Assembly (NCBI RefSeq): GCF_900215515.1
Contig: NZ_OBEI01000006.1
Span: 44,478 to 108,477, forward strand
Direction: 5' to 3'
DNA length: 64,000 bases
Origin: Persephonella hydrogeniphila
Lineage (GTDB): Bacteria > Aquificota > Aquificia > Aquificales > Hydrogenothermaceae
Part shown: piece by piece, positions 36,346-44,553 of the stretch
How positions within the stretch are numbered: position 1 is the first letter of the stretch
How the letters are laid out: each line of letters starts with the position of its first letter
The notes under the pieces: model-generated
Seen by the model: the letters and a program-made list of their open reading frames with translations, nothing else
What the model was told of the DNA's origin: nothing
Database searches by the model: none
Position numbers and translations under genes: made by a program

Positions 36346-38130
36346 CTTGCAATTGACCCGTCTAATGAGGGTATTGCGACCCGAGTAAGCCCTGTTTTTT
36401 TAGCAAATTCAGTTATAGAGATATTATGCCTGTCAAGATAAGCTTTACTTGCAATTGACCCGTCTAATGAGGGTATTGCGACCCGAGTAAGCCCTGTTTT
36501 TTTAGCAAATTCAGTTATAGCTTGCAATTGACCCGTCTAATGAGGGTATTGCGACTTTCTTCCAAACTCATCTCCTTTTTGTCTTTTTGGTAATACTTGC
36601 AATTGACCCGTCTAATGAGGGTATTGCGACAAAATTTTTTTCTCTATTTCATTGAAGAATTTAATATTATTTCTTGCAATTGACCCGTCTAATGAGGGTA
36701 TTGCGACTGGAGAAAAACTCTCTCCAAATATGCTTCTCTTCAATATAGTCTTTTCTTGCAATTGACCCGTCTAATGAGGGTATTGCGACATACAAGACAT
36801 TGATAGCTCAAAGTTATCAATGTTTAGCGATTCTTGCAATTGACCCGTCTAATGAGGGTATTGCGACTGAGGAGACTCCAAAATTATCGTAAAGGGTGCT
36901 CCACCCGCTTGCAATTGACCCGTCTAATGAGGGTATTGCGACGAGCCCAGTAGTTCCAGATTTAAGTTTTTCAGAGTCTCCTCTTGCAATTGACCCGTCT
37001 AATGAGGGTATTGCGACGAGCCCAGTAGTTCCAGATTTAAGTTTTTCAGAGTCTCCTCTTGCAATTGACCCGTCTAATGAGGGTATTGCGACGAGCCCAG
37101 TAGTTCCAGATTTAAGTTTTTCAGAGTCTCCTCTTGCAATTGACCCGTCTAATGAGGGTATTGCGACTCTTCAATACTTCTACATCTTCAGAAATTCCTA
37201 ACTCTCTTGCAATTGACCCGTCTAATGAGGGTATTGCGACTTATCTAATTCAGGCAATTTAGATAAATCTTCTACACCACATTTACTTGCAATTGACCCG
37301 TCTAATGAGGGTATTGCGACTGCAAGGTAGGCGAGAATTTCCTCGAGCGCTTCCAAGCGCCTTGCAATTGACCCGTCTAATGAGGGTATTGCGACACTTC
37401 AAGGTACCCCTTCCTTTCTATCAACATTCCTACGAGACTTGCAATTGACCCGTCTAATGAGGGTATTGCGACTATCTTTGGTACGCCGTAATTGTCGGTC
37501 AATAAACCTTGCAATTGACCCGTCTAATGAGGGTATTGCGACACCTTTTTTGGTCTGGTACAAGCAGTACCTCTCTCCCATCTTGCAATTGACCCGTCTA
37601 ATGAGGGTATTGCGATACTCTAAAAAGGAAGGGCTACCCGAGTAGCCCCTTGATATAATTTCCTTGCAATTGACCCGTCTAATGAGGGTATTGCGATTGA
37701 TATACGGGGTTAATAGCATTACGATAATTGCACTTGCAATTGACCCGTCTAATGAGGGTATTGCGATTCTTTTAAAGGCTTTTTTGTGGAGGAACTCTCT
37801 AATTTCTTGCAATTGACCCGTCTAATGAGGGTATTGCGATTATTTATTAGTTTCTAGTATTTTTGCTATTTCATCTCTTGCAATTGACCCGTCTAATGAG
37901 GGTATTGCGATATAATCTTCGGGCAATACAACACCCCAGTCGGGGTATCTTGCAATTGACCCGTCTAATGAGGGTATTGCGATTTCAAGGAACCTTGTTT
38001 CTTTCATTATTTTTTTGTCTCTTGCAATTGACCCGTCTAATGAGGGTATTGCGACTGCAAGGTAGGCGAGAATTTCCTCGAGCGCTTCCAAGCGCCTTGC
38101 AATTGACCCGTCTAATGAGGGTATTGCGAC
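36346..38130 (+). CRISPR. CRISPR array, 24 repeats of 35 bp, 23 spacers
   Basis: The repeat begins CTTGCAATTGACCCG and ends GGGTATTGCGAC. Its arms GCAAT/ATTGC and ACCC/GGGT can form a hairpin. The last 8 nt, ATTGCGAC, would be the crRNA 5' tag, like Thermus type III repeats. Spacers are 35-47 bp except spacer 1 (36381-36447, 67 bp). Repeats 17-22 (37582-37983) end in T instead of C; all others match. Spacers 8, 9 and 10 are identical, spacer 13 (37321-37360) equals spacer 23 (38056-38095), and spacer 2 equals the first 38 bp of spacer 1. Cas6 (44554) should process the transcript. Confidence 0.98.
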
Positions 38131-38174
38131 GATATAAGAAGTTGTGTAATCTGTGAAATGTTATAATTCTTGAT

Positions 38175-38438
38175 ATGAATTGGTTTAAAGGTCTAAATGA
38201 ACTTGGAAAAGGGCTTATAAACTTAGCAGTTACAATAATTGTGTTTGCTGTCGTTCAGCCTCTGGTTAAGGGTAGTTTTTCTTGGGATACTTCTGTTGCA
38301 TCTTTCTTTATTTTGGTTATACCTATTTCCATAGGTGTATTTTTTGCATCTTTAAAGGGAGATAAAAATGAGCAATGGGGCTTTAAATATCTTATTCTTA
38401 GGTGGAGGAATTGCTCATTTTTCTATTGCTCTACTTAG
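38175..38438 (+). CDS. small two-span membrane protein (87 aa)
   Basis: It starts 44 bp after the last repeat. The product MNWFKGLNELGKGLINLAV... has two hydrophobic segments (about 17-32 and 42-59), then a charged SLKGDKNEQ. The last 20 residues overlap the next small gene in another frame and look less natural. Function and family unknown. It points toward the converging cas2. Confidence 0.5.
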   Translation: MNWFKGLNELGKGLINLAVTIIVFAVVQPLVKGSFSWDTSVASFFILVIPISIGVFFASLKGDKNEQWGFKYLILRWRNCSFFYCST

Positions 38439-38517
38439 CTATTTTGAGCTTCCAAAAAAAAAGAGCGTAAATCATCTTAATCTTCAAAAATTCCCTACAG
38501 ATATTAAACAATATTAA
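38368..38517 (+). CDS. small membrane protein (49 aa)
   Basis: ATG 38368 is preceded by GGGAG at ideal spacing, and the product MSNGALNILFLGGGIAHFSI... has one membrane span and a basic tail (ELPKKKS). It overlaps the preceding small ORF by 71 bp and the convergent cas2 by 14 bp. The pair may be translationally coupled. No family recognised. Confidence 0.45.
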   Translation: MSNGALNILFLGGGIAHFSIALLSYFELPKKKSVNHLNLQKFPTDIKQY

Positions 38518-38764
38518 AAATATTTCCTTTCTGTGCTTTTCCGAGTCTAATAACAGCCTTAACATCACCGACAGGATACACAAAGAATTTATCTACGATA
38601 TCAATCATCTGCTCTACATCCTGTAAAAGACTCATAACAGTATTAATATCAGTTTCTATCTCAAAAACACTTAACTGCGTTCTTATACCGTAAGATTTTA
38701 GTAATTTTGATACTTTATTTCTTGTTTTATCGTCAGAGATATCATAGCACACTATAAATCTCAC
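38504..38764 (-). CDS. cas2: Cas2
   Basis: This 86-aa adaptation protein has the ferredoxin-like Cas2 start MRFIVCYDISDDKTRNKV with the conserved Asp, and YGIRTQLSVFEIE in strand 2. Cas2 bridges Cas1 dimers in the spacer integrase. It overlaps cas1 by 4 bp and is the last gene of the leftward operon. Confidence 0.95.
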   Translation of the reverse strand: MRFIVCYDISDDKTRNKVSKLLKSYGIRTQLSVFEIETDINTVMSLLQDVEQMIDIVDKFFVYPVGDVKAVIRLGKAQKGNIFNIV

Positions 38765-39642
38765 AGTATCTTCTCCAACTGCTGAAATACCTGATTTATT
38801 TTTTTCAGGTATGTTTCATTCTGTATTACATTCTCATGATAGATACGGATAAATTTTTTTAGACTGTTGTTTTTCAGAAGATATTCGCTGTCATTCTCAA
38901 AATCTTCTCCGGTTATAATACCTGTATTAAACAAAACACCTACAAATTTTGTTAAATCAACTCTAAAAATTTCCATTATGTCAGAAGCAAATGCACCGTG
39001 TGTTCCCCTTTTTCTGTGTAAAAAACTTATATATGGGTCATATCCTTTACTGAGAGTAATAGAAAACAACAGGCTGTAAAATATAGAATAACTGAGGCTC
39101 AAAAGTGCATTTACAGGATCTGGAGGTGGGTTATACTCTCTCTTTTCAAACTGTAAGTTCTTATTATCTAAAAACTCTTTAAACTTTTCAAAAAATAAGG
39201 CTGAAGCTCTACCTTCTATACCGAGAATTTCTGAATAATCTTTAGTTCCAAGTAGTTTATTTCTTAACTCTGTAAATTGTTTACCTATGAACTTTTCTAT
39301 CTCTTTGATTTTTTGAAAAACAAAAAACTTGGCTATTTCGATATTTCTGGGCGAAGTAAATGCCTCATACTGCTTCAGACGAAGGGTATAATTGCTTCTC
39401 AGGGGAGATGTTATAACGCCTTTCAATCTGCCCGAGTAAGAAAGCAAAAATATATCTACATTTTTTGAAAGTAAGAAACTGACAGCAGAAGTTGTTATTT
39501 CTACATTACCAAATAAAAAAAGTTTATCTATCCGATTAACTGGAAAACTAGATATTTTATTCCTCTCATAAACAGCAACTATCTGATTGTCTTTTCTTTT
39601 TAACTTTACTCCCTGTTTTGTTATAAAAACTATCTCTTTCAT
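38761..39642 (-). CDS. cas1: Cas1 integrase
   Basis: This 293-aa integrase inserts new spacers at the leader end. N-terminal beta domain (FITKQGVKLKRK, LFLFGNVEIT), then the catalytic helical domain with Glu143 (GIEGRA), His209 (ISFLHRKRG) and Asp221 (ASDIMEIFR), all present. Overlaps both cas2 genes by 4 bp, so the cluster is translationally coupled. Confidence 0.96.
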   Translation of the reverse strand: MKEIVFITKQGVKLKRKDNQIVAVYERNKISSFPVNRIDKLFLFGNVEITTSAVSFLLSKNVDIFLLSYSGRLKGVITSPLRSNYTLRLKQYEAFTSPRNIEIAKFFVFQKIKEIEKFIGKQFTELRNKLLGTKDYSEILGIEGRASALFFEKFKEFLDNKNLQFEKREYNPPPDPVNALLSLSYSIFYSLLFSITLSKGYDPYISFLHRKRGTHGAFASDIMEIFRVDLTKFVGVLFNTGIITGEDFENDSEYLLKNNSLKKFIRIYHENVIQNETYLKKINQVFQQLEKIL

Positions 39643-39899
39643 ATAAAGATATCTCCGTAATTTTTTCCTTTGTATACTCCATTTCTGAGAGGCTCTTTAA
39701 AGTAAGGAAATATGTAGACTACGTCTTCTTTTGAATTAATTATCTGTCTTATCTGTGAAGTTAGAGCTTTTAAGGATTTCTTATCTAAAACAGTCTCAAA
39801 CACACTGAGTTCAACATTTAATCCATAGCCTAATAGTAGCTTGAAAAGTTTTCTTCTTCTTTTGTTGTCTGCCACATCATAAACAATCAAATACTTCAT
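39639..39899 (-). CDS. cas2: second Cas2
   Basis: An 86-aa Cas2 distinct from the one at 38504: MKYLIVYDVADNKRRRKLFKL with the conserved Asp, and YGLNVELSVFETVLD. It overlaps cas1 by 4 bp downstream and the Cas1-like gene by 23 bp upstream. It may pair with the divergent Cas1-like protein rather than the canonical Cas1; that is an inference from gene order. Confidence 0.92.
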   Translation of the reverse strand: MKYLIVYDVADNKRRRKLFKLLLGYGLNVELSVFETVLDKKSLKALTSQIRQIINSKEDVVYIFPYFKEPLRNGVYKGKNYGDIFI

Positions 39900-40731
39900 G
39901 GAGTCTGTTCCTCTTGTATGCTTCCATATAGTAGTAGATATTTTTCATTCTTTTAAATCTGTTTCCGTAAAAAAAGTATGTAGAAAGCTGTTTCAGAATT
40001 TTAATTGTTGTCTTTGGAAAATATTCTTCTGAGAGATCTTTTCTATCGAAGAAATATGTTTGAAAAAGATGAATAATCTTTTTTTTAAATCTTAATCTGG
40101 GTATTTCTGTAAGATCTCTGGAAAGAGAAGGAAAATCTTCGTTCAAAAATCCACTATCTGGTAACAAAGAATATTCAAAAAGTTTTGAGTAAAAAGAGAG
40201 AGGAACAATATTATCTGTAAGAGACATTACTGTTTTAGAGATATCTCTGGCTCTTTTTTCCGTTAATCTGTAATTAAGTCTCAGTATGTCCATTAGTATA
40301 GCCTCTGGTATAAAGTCAAGATATTTGTTTATTTGGTGCAGTGGAATCCCTTTTCTAAGGGAAAACCCAAGAAGTTCTTCAGCTTCTGAAGTAGAAAAAA
40401 GATTATTTATAGTTTTTGCTTTATACATAAGTAGTCTTAAGGTAAGGTTTTCATCTAAAAGGATATTTTTTTGGGATGTTTTTGATAATTTGATTTCTTT
40501 TATATTTCCGTAGCTATCTAAATGGAAAATATTTAGATTTTCTACCATTAATCTGTGTTTTAACCACACAGGAAATGTATAAATCGTAAAAACATTTTCT
40601 ATATCAGAAAAGGAAACTTTAAACAGGTTTTCCTCATTTCCAACAATCAAATAAGAGCTTTCTATTTCAAGAATTTTAGGATAAGAAGCAAATATAAAAA
40701 GATTTTTTCTTTCTGGAATATACTTTCTCAA
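39877..40731 (-). CDS. divergent Cas1-like protein, probably catalytically altered
   Basis: This 284-aa protein has the length and layout of Cas1. It has a beta-rich N-terminus (SYLIVGNEENLFKVSFSDIE) and a helical C-terminus in which PDSGFLNEDFPSLSRDLTEI aligns by eye with canonical Cas1 DPYISFLHRKRG...ASDIMEI. The active-site His (FLH) is Asn here (FLN, about residue 197), an Asp remains (about 206), and the GIEGRA glutamate motif is not clear. So it is likely a paralogue with lost or changed integrase chemistry. Starts at TTG 40731 after AAGGGG. A plain hypothetical protein is the alternative. Confidence 0.55.
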   Translation of the reverse strand: MRKYIPERKNLFIFASYPKILEIESSYLIVGNEENLFKVSFSDIENVFTIYTFPVWLKHRLMVENLNIFHLDSYGNIKEIKLSKTSQKNILLDENLTLRLLMYKAKTINNLFSTSEAEELLGFSLRKGIPLHQINKYLDFIPEAILMDILRLNYRLTEKRARDISKTVMSLTDNIVPLSFYSKLFEYSLLPDSGFLNEDFPSLSRDLTEIPRLRFKKKIIHLFQTYFFDRKDLSEEYFPKTTIKILKQLSTYFFYGNRFKRMKNIYYYMEAYKRNRLHEVFDCL

Positions 40732-40806
40732 TCTGTTCCCCTTATGGCTTATCCATCTATATAAACTGTTTAGAAAATATTTTTCTGACCTGATTTTGTC
40801 AGCTAT

Positions 40807-42351
40807 CTAAAATTTGCTTTTTAGTATTTCATCCTTCAGATTGAACACAGGAAAATAAAGCTCTTTATCTAAAGCATCAGGCAATGTATTGTAGTTATAC
40901 ACAATAATATCTATAAAATGCCCGAGAGCCATACCAAGAGCTGTGGCGATAGGAACAGGAACACTAAGAAATAGATGAAATCTTTTTATTTTGTATCTAT
41001 ATTTCAAAACACTTATAACAGAGTAAATTTCTGAAACAATTTCTATCCAGTAATTCCGGGGAGTATCCTCAAAATCAGAAGGAAGAGGAATATCTCCCTG
41101 AAAGTTTTTCGATTCTATCTTAACAAGACAGTCTGTCAAGTTGTTAGTCTTTAGAAACCTCTCAATACTGTCAAATGGGTTATGGCTTGCAAGCCATATA
41201 CCGACAGCTACATCTTGTGATTTTTCTATAGATGCCGGATAGCTTACTGTTATATATTTAAGCTCTGTATCTATGTTTTTTCTTACATATTTTATTTTTC
41301 TTATTTTCTTGCTGTCAGATAGATCAATTACCGGTATATACTCATCAGACTGATAGTGATACAGTATAACAGGTTTTCTTCCCCCCAGTTTAACACCAAA
41401 TCCAAGAGAAAGGGATGCTATGCTTGAAGCAAGATGGAGGATCCTTTTTTTTCCTTTTATTCTACTGTAAATTTGTGTAATTTTCCTTTCAAAATTCTTT
41501 ATCTCATTCTTCCATTGCCATAATGTTTCAGAGTTTTTAACAGAAGGCAAATCCTTTTGTAGATTTATAAACAGATCCTCTTCATGTATATCAAATATAC
41601 TTTCAAGTCCTCTCAAACTGAAATTTTCTCTTTTTTCCTTTATTATCTTTTCAAAATTTTCAAGAACCTTCTCAGGATGCTTCTTTTTTCGCAGATACAG
41701 AAAGGGAATATCAATACTCTCTTCCCCCAACCAGTAATCAAGCTCTTTTACATTTGATACCAGCAAAGGAGATATTAGCTTAAGACCTGCCATTTTAGAT
41801 GCTTTTTCTTTTTCTGGTAGAAAGCCAACTTCATAAATCTCTCCATCTGCTCCTACTACTCCGGTGAAACTGAAAGATTTCAAAATTTCCTGTGAATACT
41901 TCAGACTGCTGTACAGGGCAAGCATATAAGAACTTCCCTCAAACCTATCTGAAAAGATAGAAAAGAACTTATTTCCTGTTAGTTTTTCAATAACTCTTGT
42001 ATCTTCTTCCTTTACTCCACTACTTAGGACAACAGATATTTCTTCTAAAGGCAGTGCTATAAGCTCAAGGATTTTTCCTGTGGAGACAGGAAAGTATGCT
42101 TTTTTGTATGGGAGGTTAAATATTTTGAAAATAACCTTTTCAGGAAGTTTTATAGTCTTGGAAAGGACAGGTATATCAATAAGGTAAGGATATTTTCTCA
42201 AAGTTTTGTAAAGAACAAACTTTAGGTCATCATACTCTGAATTAAAAATTTGATAATAGCTAACTAAAGCATCTTTTTCTATCTTCCCATCTATTATCTT
42301 CGATTTTAAGAAATCATATCCGTAATACGCAAGGAGGTCGTCAAGACTCAT
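40807..42351 (-). CDS. calpL: CalpL-like SAVED-Lon CRISPR protease
   Basis: 514 aa. The N-terminal half is a Lon-type Ser-Lys protease domain: Ser140 or Ser141 in FEGSSYMLAL, and a Lys at 181 or 183 in VGFLPEKEKASKMAG, which aligns with the Lon IGGLKEKLLAAHRAG block. The C-terminal half (about 300-514) is a SAVED cyclic-nucleotide sensor (KRILHLASSIASLSLGFGVKL, ...HLFLSVPVPIATALGMALG). CalpL of Sulfurihydrogenibium is known to bind cyclic tetra-adenylate, oligomerise and cut CalpT. Overlaps calpT by 11 bp. It is the second cyclic-oligoadenylate effector in this locus, beside Csx1. Confidence 0.88.
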   Translation of the reverse strand: MSLDDLLAYYGYDFLKSKIIDGKIEKDALVSYYQIFNSEYDDLKFVLYKTLRKYPYLIDIPVLSKTIKLPEKVIFKIFNLPYKKAYFPVSTGKILELIALPLEEISVVLSSGVKEEDTRVIEKLTGNKFFSIFSDRFEGSSYMLALYSSLKYSQEILKSFSFTGVVGADGEIYEVGFLPEKEKASKMAGLKLISPLLVSNVKELDYWLGEESIDIPFLYLRKKKHPEKVLENFEKIIKEKRENFSLRGLESIFDIHEEDLFINLQKDLPSVKNSETLWQWKNEIKNFERKITQIYSRIKGKKRILHLASSIASLSLGFGVKLGGRKPVILYHYQSDEYIPVIDLSDSKKIRKIKYVRKNIDTELKYITVSYPASIEKSQDVAVGIWLASHNPFDSIERFLKTNNLTDCLVKIESKNFQGDIPLPSDFEDTPRNYWIEIVSEIYSVISVLKYRYKIKRFHLFLSVPVPIATALGMALGHFIDIIVYNYNTLPDALDKELYFPVFNLKDEILKSKF

Positions 42352-43225
42352 CTTTTACCTTTATTTTTAGATTATCTGCGAAATACTCAACAGACACTTC
42401 TGATAATCTCTCGGGTATTTTAATGCGGAAATATTCAGGAATTATACCTGTGTATTCTTTACTGAAAATTGTTATCTCTCCATTTTTCCCTATAAGATTT
42501 TTATTAATGACTTTTACTATCAGTTCGTCTTTTTCTTTTCTGATTAGAAAATCTGGTCTTTCTGCAAAAGTATCTTTCTCTCCGGCAGCGGCAACCTCTG
42601 GTAGAGGTATTTCTCTTTCTACTAAAGAGTTGTAAATACTATTCATAAAATCCTCCTCCTCAAGAATATCAAATATCCTTACTATGTATTTATAGACGTC
42701 TTCTATTTCTTCTTTTTGGAATTTGTATTGTATGTAATTTCCTTCCGGTAAAAGTGTTAATCCCCTTTTATTTTCTGGAATTTTTTTCCCCTCGTATAAT
42801 ACACTATCTAAAATTTTTAGGTCTTCGTCAGGGACTCTTCCTATAAAAAGCGATTTTTTTATCTCGTCTTCTGTTAAAAAAAATTCGTTCCATGTTTCTA
42901 CCATGTAGTAAAGCCCGTTTAGTTTGAATACATAATCACGGTTTGTAGCAAAATCAACAAAATCACTGACCTTGTAAACAGAATAAAATCCATCTAAAAC
43001 TGCATTAAGCATAAAATAAATAGGTACTTCATCTATAAAAAAGTAAACTTCTCCGAATTGGAGTTCATTTTTTTGTATGTTTTTTTTATCTGATTTTTCT
43101 TCTTCCACGATTTGAAATATCTTTTCAATCTCTCTTTTTTCTTCTTCTGTTATTTCTTCTATTTCTATCTCAGGTTTTTTTTTGCTTTTTTTGTACAGCT
43201 CGTATATCCTCTCCAAATATCTCAT
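42341..43225 (-). CDS. calpT: CalpT-like MazF-homologous inhibitor
   Basis: 294 aa with a charged N-terminus, a MazF-like beta domain starting FGEVYFFIDEVPIYF (about 57-145), a Glu-rich helix (EEIEDVYKYIVRIFDILEEED), an Ala-rich hinge PLPEVAAAGEKD with AAA at 212-214, and a C-terminal domain of about 80 aa. In the described system CalpL cuts CalpT into about 23- and 10-kDa parts, releasing the sigma factor CalpS; cutting at the hinge here would give similar sizes, an inference. Lies between calpS and calpL in order and overlaps calpL. Confidence 0.82.
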   Translation of the reverse strand: MRYLERIYELYKKSKKKPEIEIEEITEEEKREIEKIFQIVEEEKSDKKNIQKNELQFGEVYFFIDEVPIYFMLNAVLDGFYSVYKVSDFVDFATNRDYVFKLNGLYYMVETWNEFFLTEDEIKKSLFIGRVPDEDLKILDSVLYEGKKIPENKRGLTLLPEGNYIQYKFQKEEIEDVYKYIVRIFDILEEEDFMNSIYNSLVEREIPLPEVAAAGEKDTFAERPDFLIRKEKDELIVKVINKNLIGKNGEITIFSKEYTGIIPEYFRIKIPERLSEVSVEYFADNLKIKVKDES

Positions 43226-43252
43226 TTTCCTCTCCGTGTCTATTTGTAATTA

Positions 43253-43879
43253 TTAACCTAATTTGTCGCATATTTCTGACTTTAATATATATTTCTGGAA
43301 ATAGGCAAATCCCTCCAGAGAAAAACCGTTTTCTTTTACAAATTCCTTTAGCCTTTTCTTCATTCTACTTTTTCTCTGGTAAAGGGCATCATCAGATATC
43401 TCTTCATTTATATATTTCCTGTCTCCCAAAAGGAGAAAACATATCGTTCTAATATCTCGCTGGTTAAAGCTACTTATAATTTTTTCTTTAATTTCTTTTG
43501 CCTCTATAATCAGATCCAATATAACAGGAGATACTTCATCAATCTCATATTCTGTTATCTCATCTTTGCTGTACTCTCTAGCAAGAAACTCTCTATATTT
43601 CGTTTTCAGAAAGTTATGCAACGATGCATATATATATGAAACTACTTTATCATCAATTTTTGAATAGATTGTTGGGTTGAGTTTCCACTTTTGGTTTTTG
43701 AAGATGATATGTATTAAAAAATCATGGAAAAGGTCAAGGGAGTTTAAATTTTTCTCTAACAGATCGTACTTTTTGAATTCCCTTTTAAAAAGACCGTAAA
43801 AAATCCAGTAACCTTCATCATTATTTTGTGGGTTTAATAAAAACTTGATCACATAATCCCACGGTTTTTTTTCTCCCAT
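43253..43879 (-). CDS. calpS: CalpS-like ECF sigma factor
   Basis: 208 aa, helical and basic. The first half fits a sigma region 2 (HDFLIHIIFKNQKWKLN, SYIYASLHNFLKTKYREFLAREY) and the C-terminal part a region 4 helix-turn-helix (ISDDALYQRKSRMKKRLKEFV). In the known system CalpS is held by CalpT until the CRISPR signal frees it to redirect transcription. ATG 43879 directly follows the TAG of the upstream gene; calpT starts 27 bp downstream. Confidence 0.78.
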   Translation of the reverse strand: MGEKKPWDYVIKFLLNPQNNDEGYWIFYGLFKREFKKYDLLEKNLNSLDLFHDFLIHIIFKNQKWKLNPTIYSKIDDKVVSYIYASLHNFLKTKYREFLAREYSKDEITEYEIDEVSPVILDLIIEAKEIKEKIISSFNQRDIRTICFLLLGDRKYINEEISDDALYQRKSRMKKRLKEFVKENGFSLEGFAYFQKYILKSEICDKLG

Positions 43880-44458
43880 CTATCCCTCTCCCTGTATATA
43901 TTTTGATATTTCTGTAAGATACTGCGTATCACAGGTTGCACACTTTTTTATAAGGACATCCCCTTCTTTTATCTGGCATATATTTTTAAGTCTTTTGAAA
44001 TTTGGGAGTTTTTCATATCTTTCGAGCTTGATAATGAGTTCTAAAGGTAAATGGAATATTCTCCTATGTTTAATTTTTGTTCCTTTATAGTTTTGTTTAT
44101 AGGATTTGGAAAATATGTAGCATTCTTCACGGGGATTTATACCAAAGCAATTTTTTGCAAAAAAATTGCACCTTGAGATATCAAATATAATCTCATCAAA
44201 AGTATGATATTTTCTGTTTGTAGAAAGGAATAAAACCTCCATATATATATTATTTTTTTCAATTACTACCATAGGTCTGTACTTTTTTTTCTTTGTGCTA
44301 CTGATTAGTTTCTCCTGGCTTCCTGTCAGAAGAAGTTTAGATAAGACAGAAACTGCACAGACATTGACAGCTACAAGAACCCCTTCCTTGTAGGAACCAA
44401 TGATCTCTTCTTCCGTAAAGAGAGTGTCTTTTATACTTTTTAGTAAATTTTCGAGCAT
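43880..44458 (-). CDS. unrecognised 192-aa protein leading the calp operon
   Basis: First gene of the eight-gene leftward operon, with a strong GGGGAGGG before ATG 44458; its TAG abuts the calpS ATG, so the two are tightly coupled. Visible features: a helical N-terminus, a central KYRPMVVIEKNNIYMEVLFLS stretch that recalls the PemK/MazF beta core, several Cys (CNFF, NCFG, EECY) and a C-terminal KKCATCDTQYL. It could bind metal, or be a second MazF-like partner or regulator of CalpS; neither is shown. Confidence 0.6.
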   Translation of the reverse strand: MLENLLKSIKDTLFTEEEIIGSYKEGVLVAVNVCAVSVLSKLLLTGSQEKLISSTKKKKYRPMVVIEKNNIYMEVLFLSTNRKYHTFDEIIFDISRCNFFAKNCFGINPREECYIFSKSYKQNYKGTKIKHRRIFHLPLELIIKLERYEKLPNFKRLKNICQIKEGDVLIKKCATCDTQYLTEISKYIQGEG

Positions 44459-44553
44459 ATCCCTCCCCCTATGAGAGATATACTTAAATCTATCATAAAC
44501 TGGTGGGAGAACAAAAGAGATTATGATAAAATCTGTCGGAAGGGGAGAAAGAG
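44459..44553. promoter_or_regulatory. shared divergent promoter region, calp operon and cas6
   Basis: 95 bp separate the two divergent starts. On the plus strand GATAAAAT (about 44523-44530) could be the -10 for cas6. On the minus strand TAAGTATA (about 44470-44477) could serve the calp operon. No clear -35 was seen on either side. The CalpS sigma factor could act on one of these promoters, but that is speculation. Confidence 0.35.

Noticed and set aside
36346..38130. Array transcribed from the minus strand
   Set aside because: The reverse repeat end ATTGCAAG also looks like a tag, but the promoter and long AT-rich leader are on the left, and ATTGCGAC matches known type III tags.
36261..38156. 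Several open reading frames on both strands inside the CRISPR region
   Set aside because: They arise because the 35-bp repeat is open in several frames; the encoded pattern simply repeats with each unit.
38175..38438. Anti-CRISPR gene
   Set aside because: Only position suggests it; no similarity or motif supports that call.
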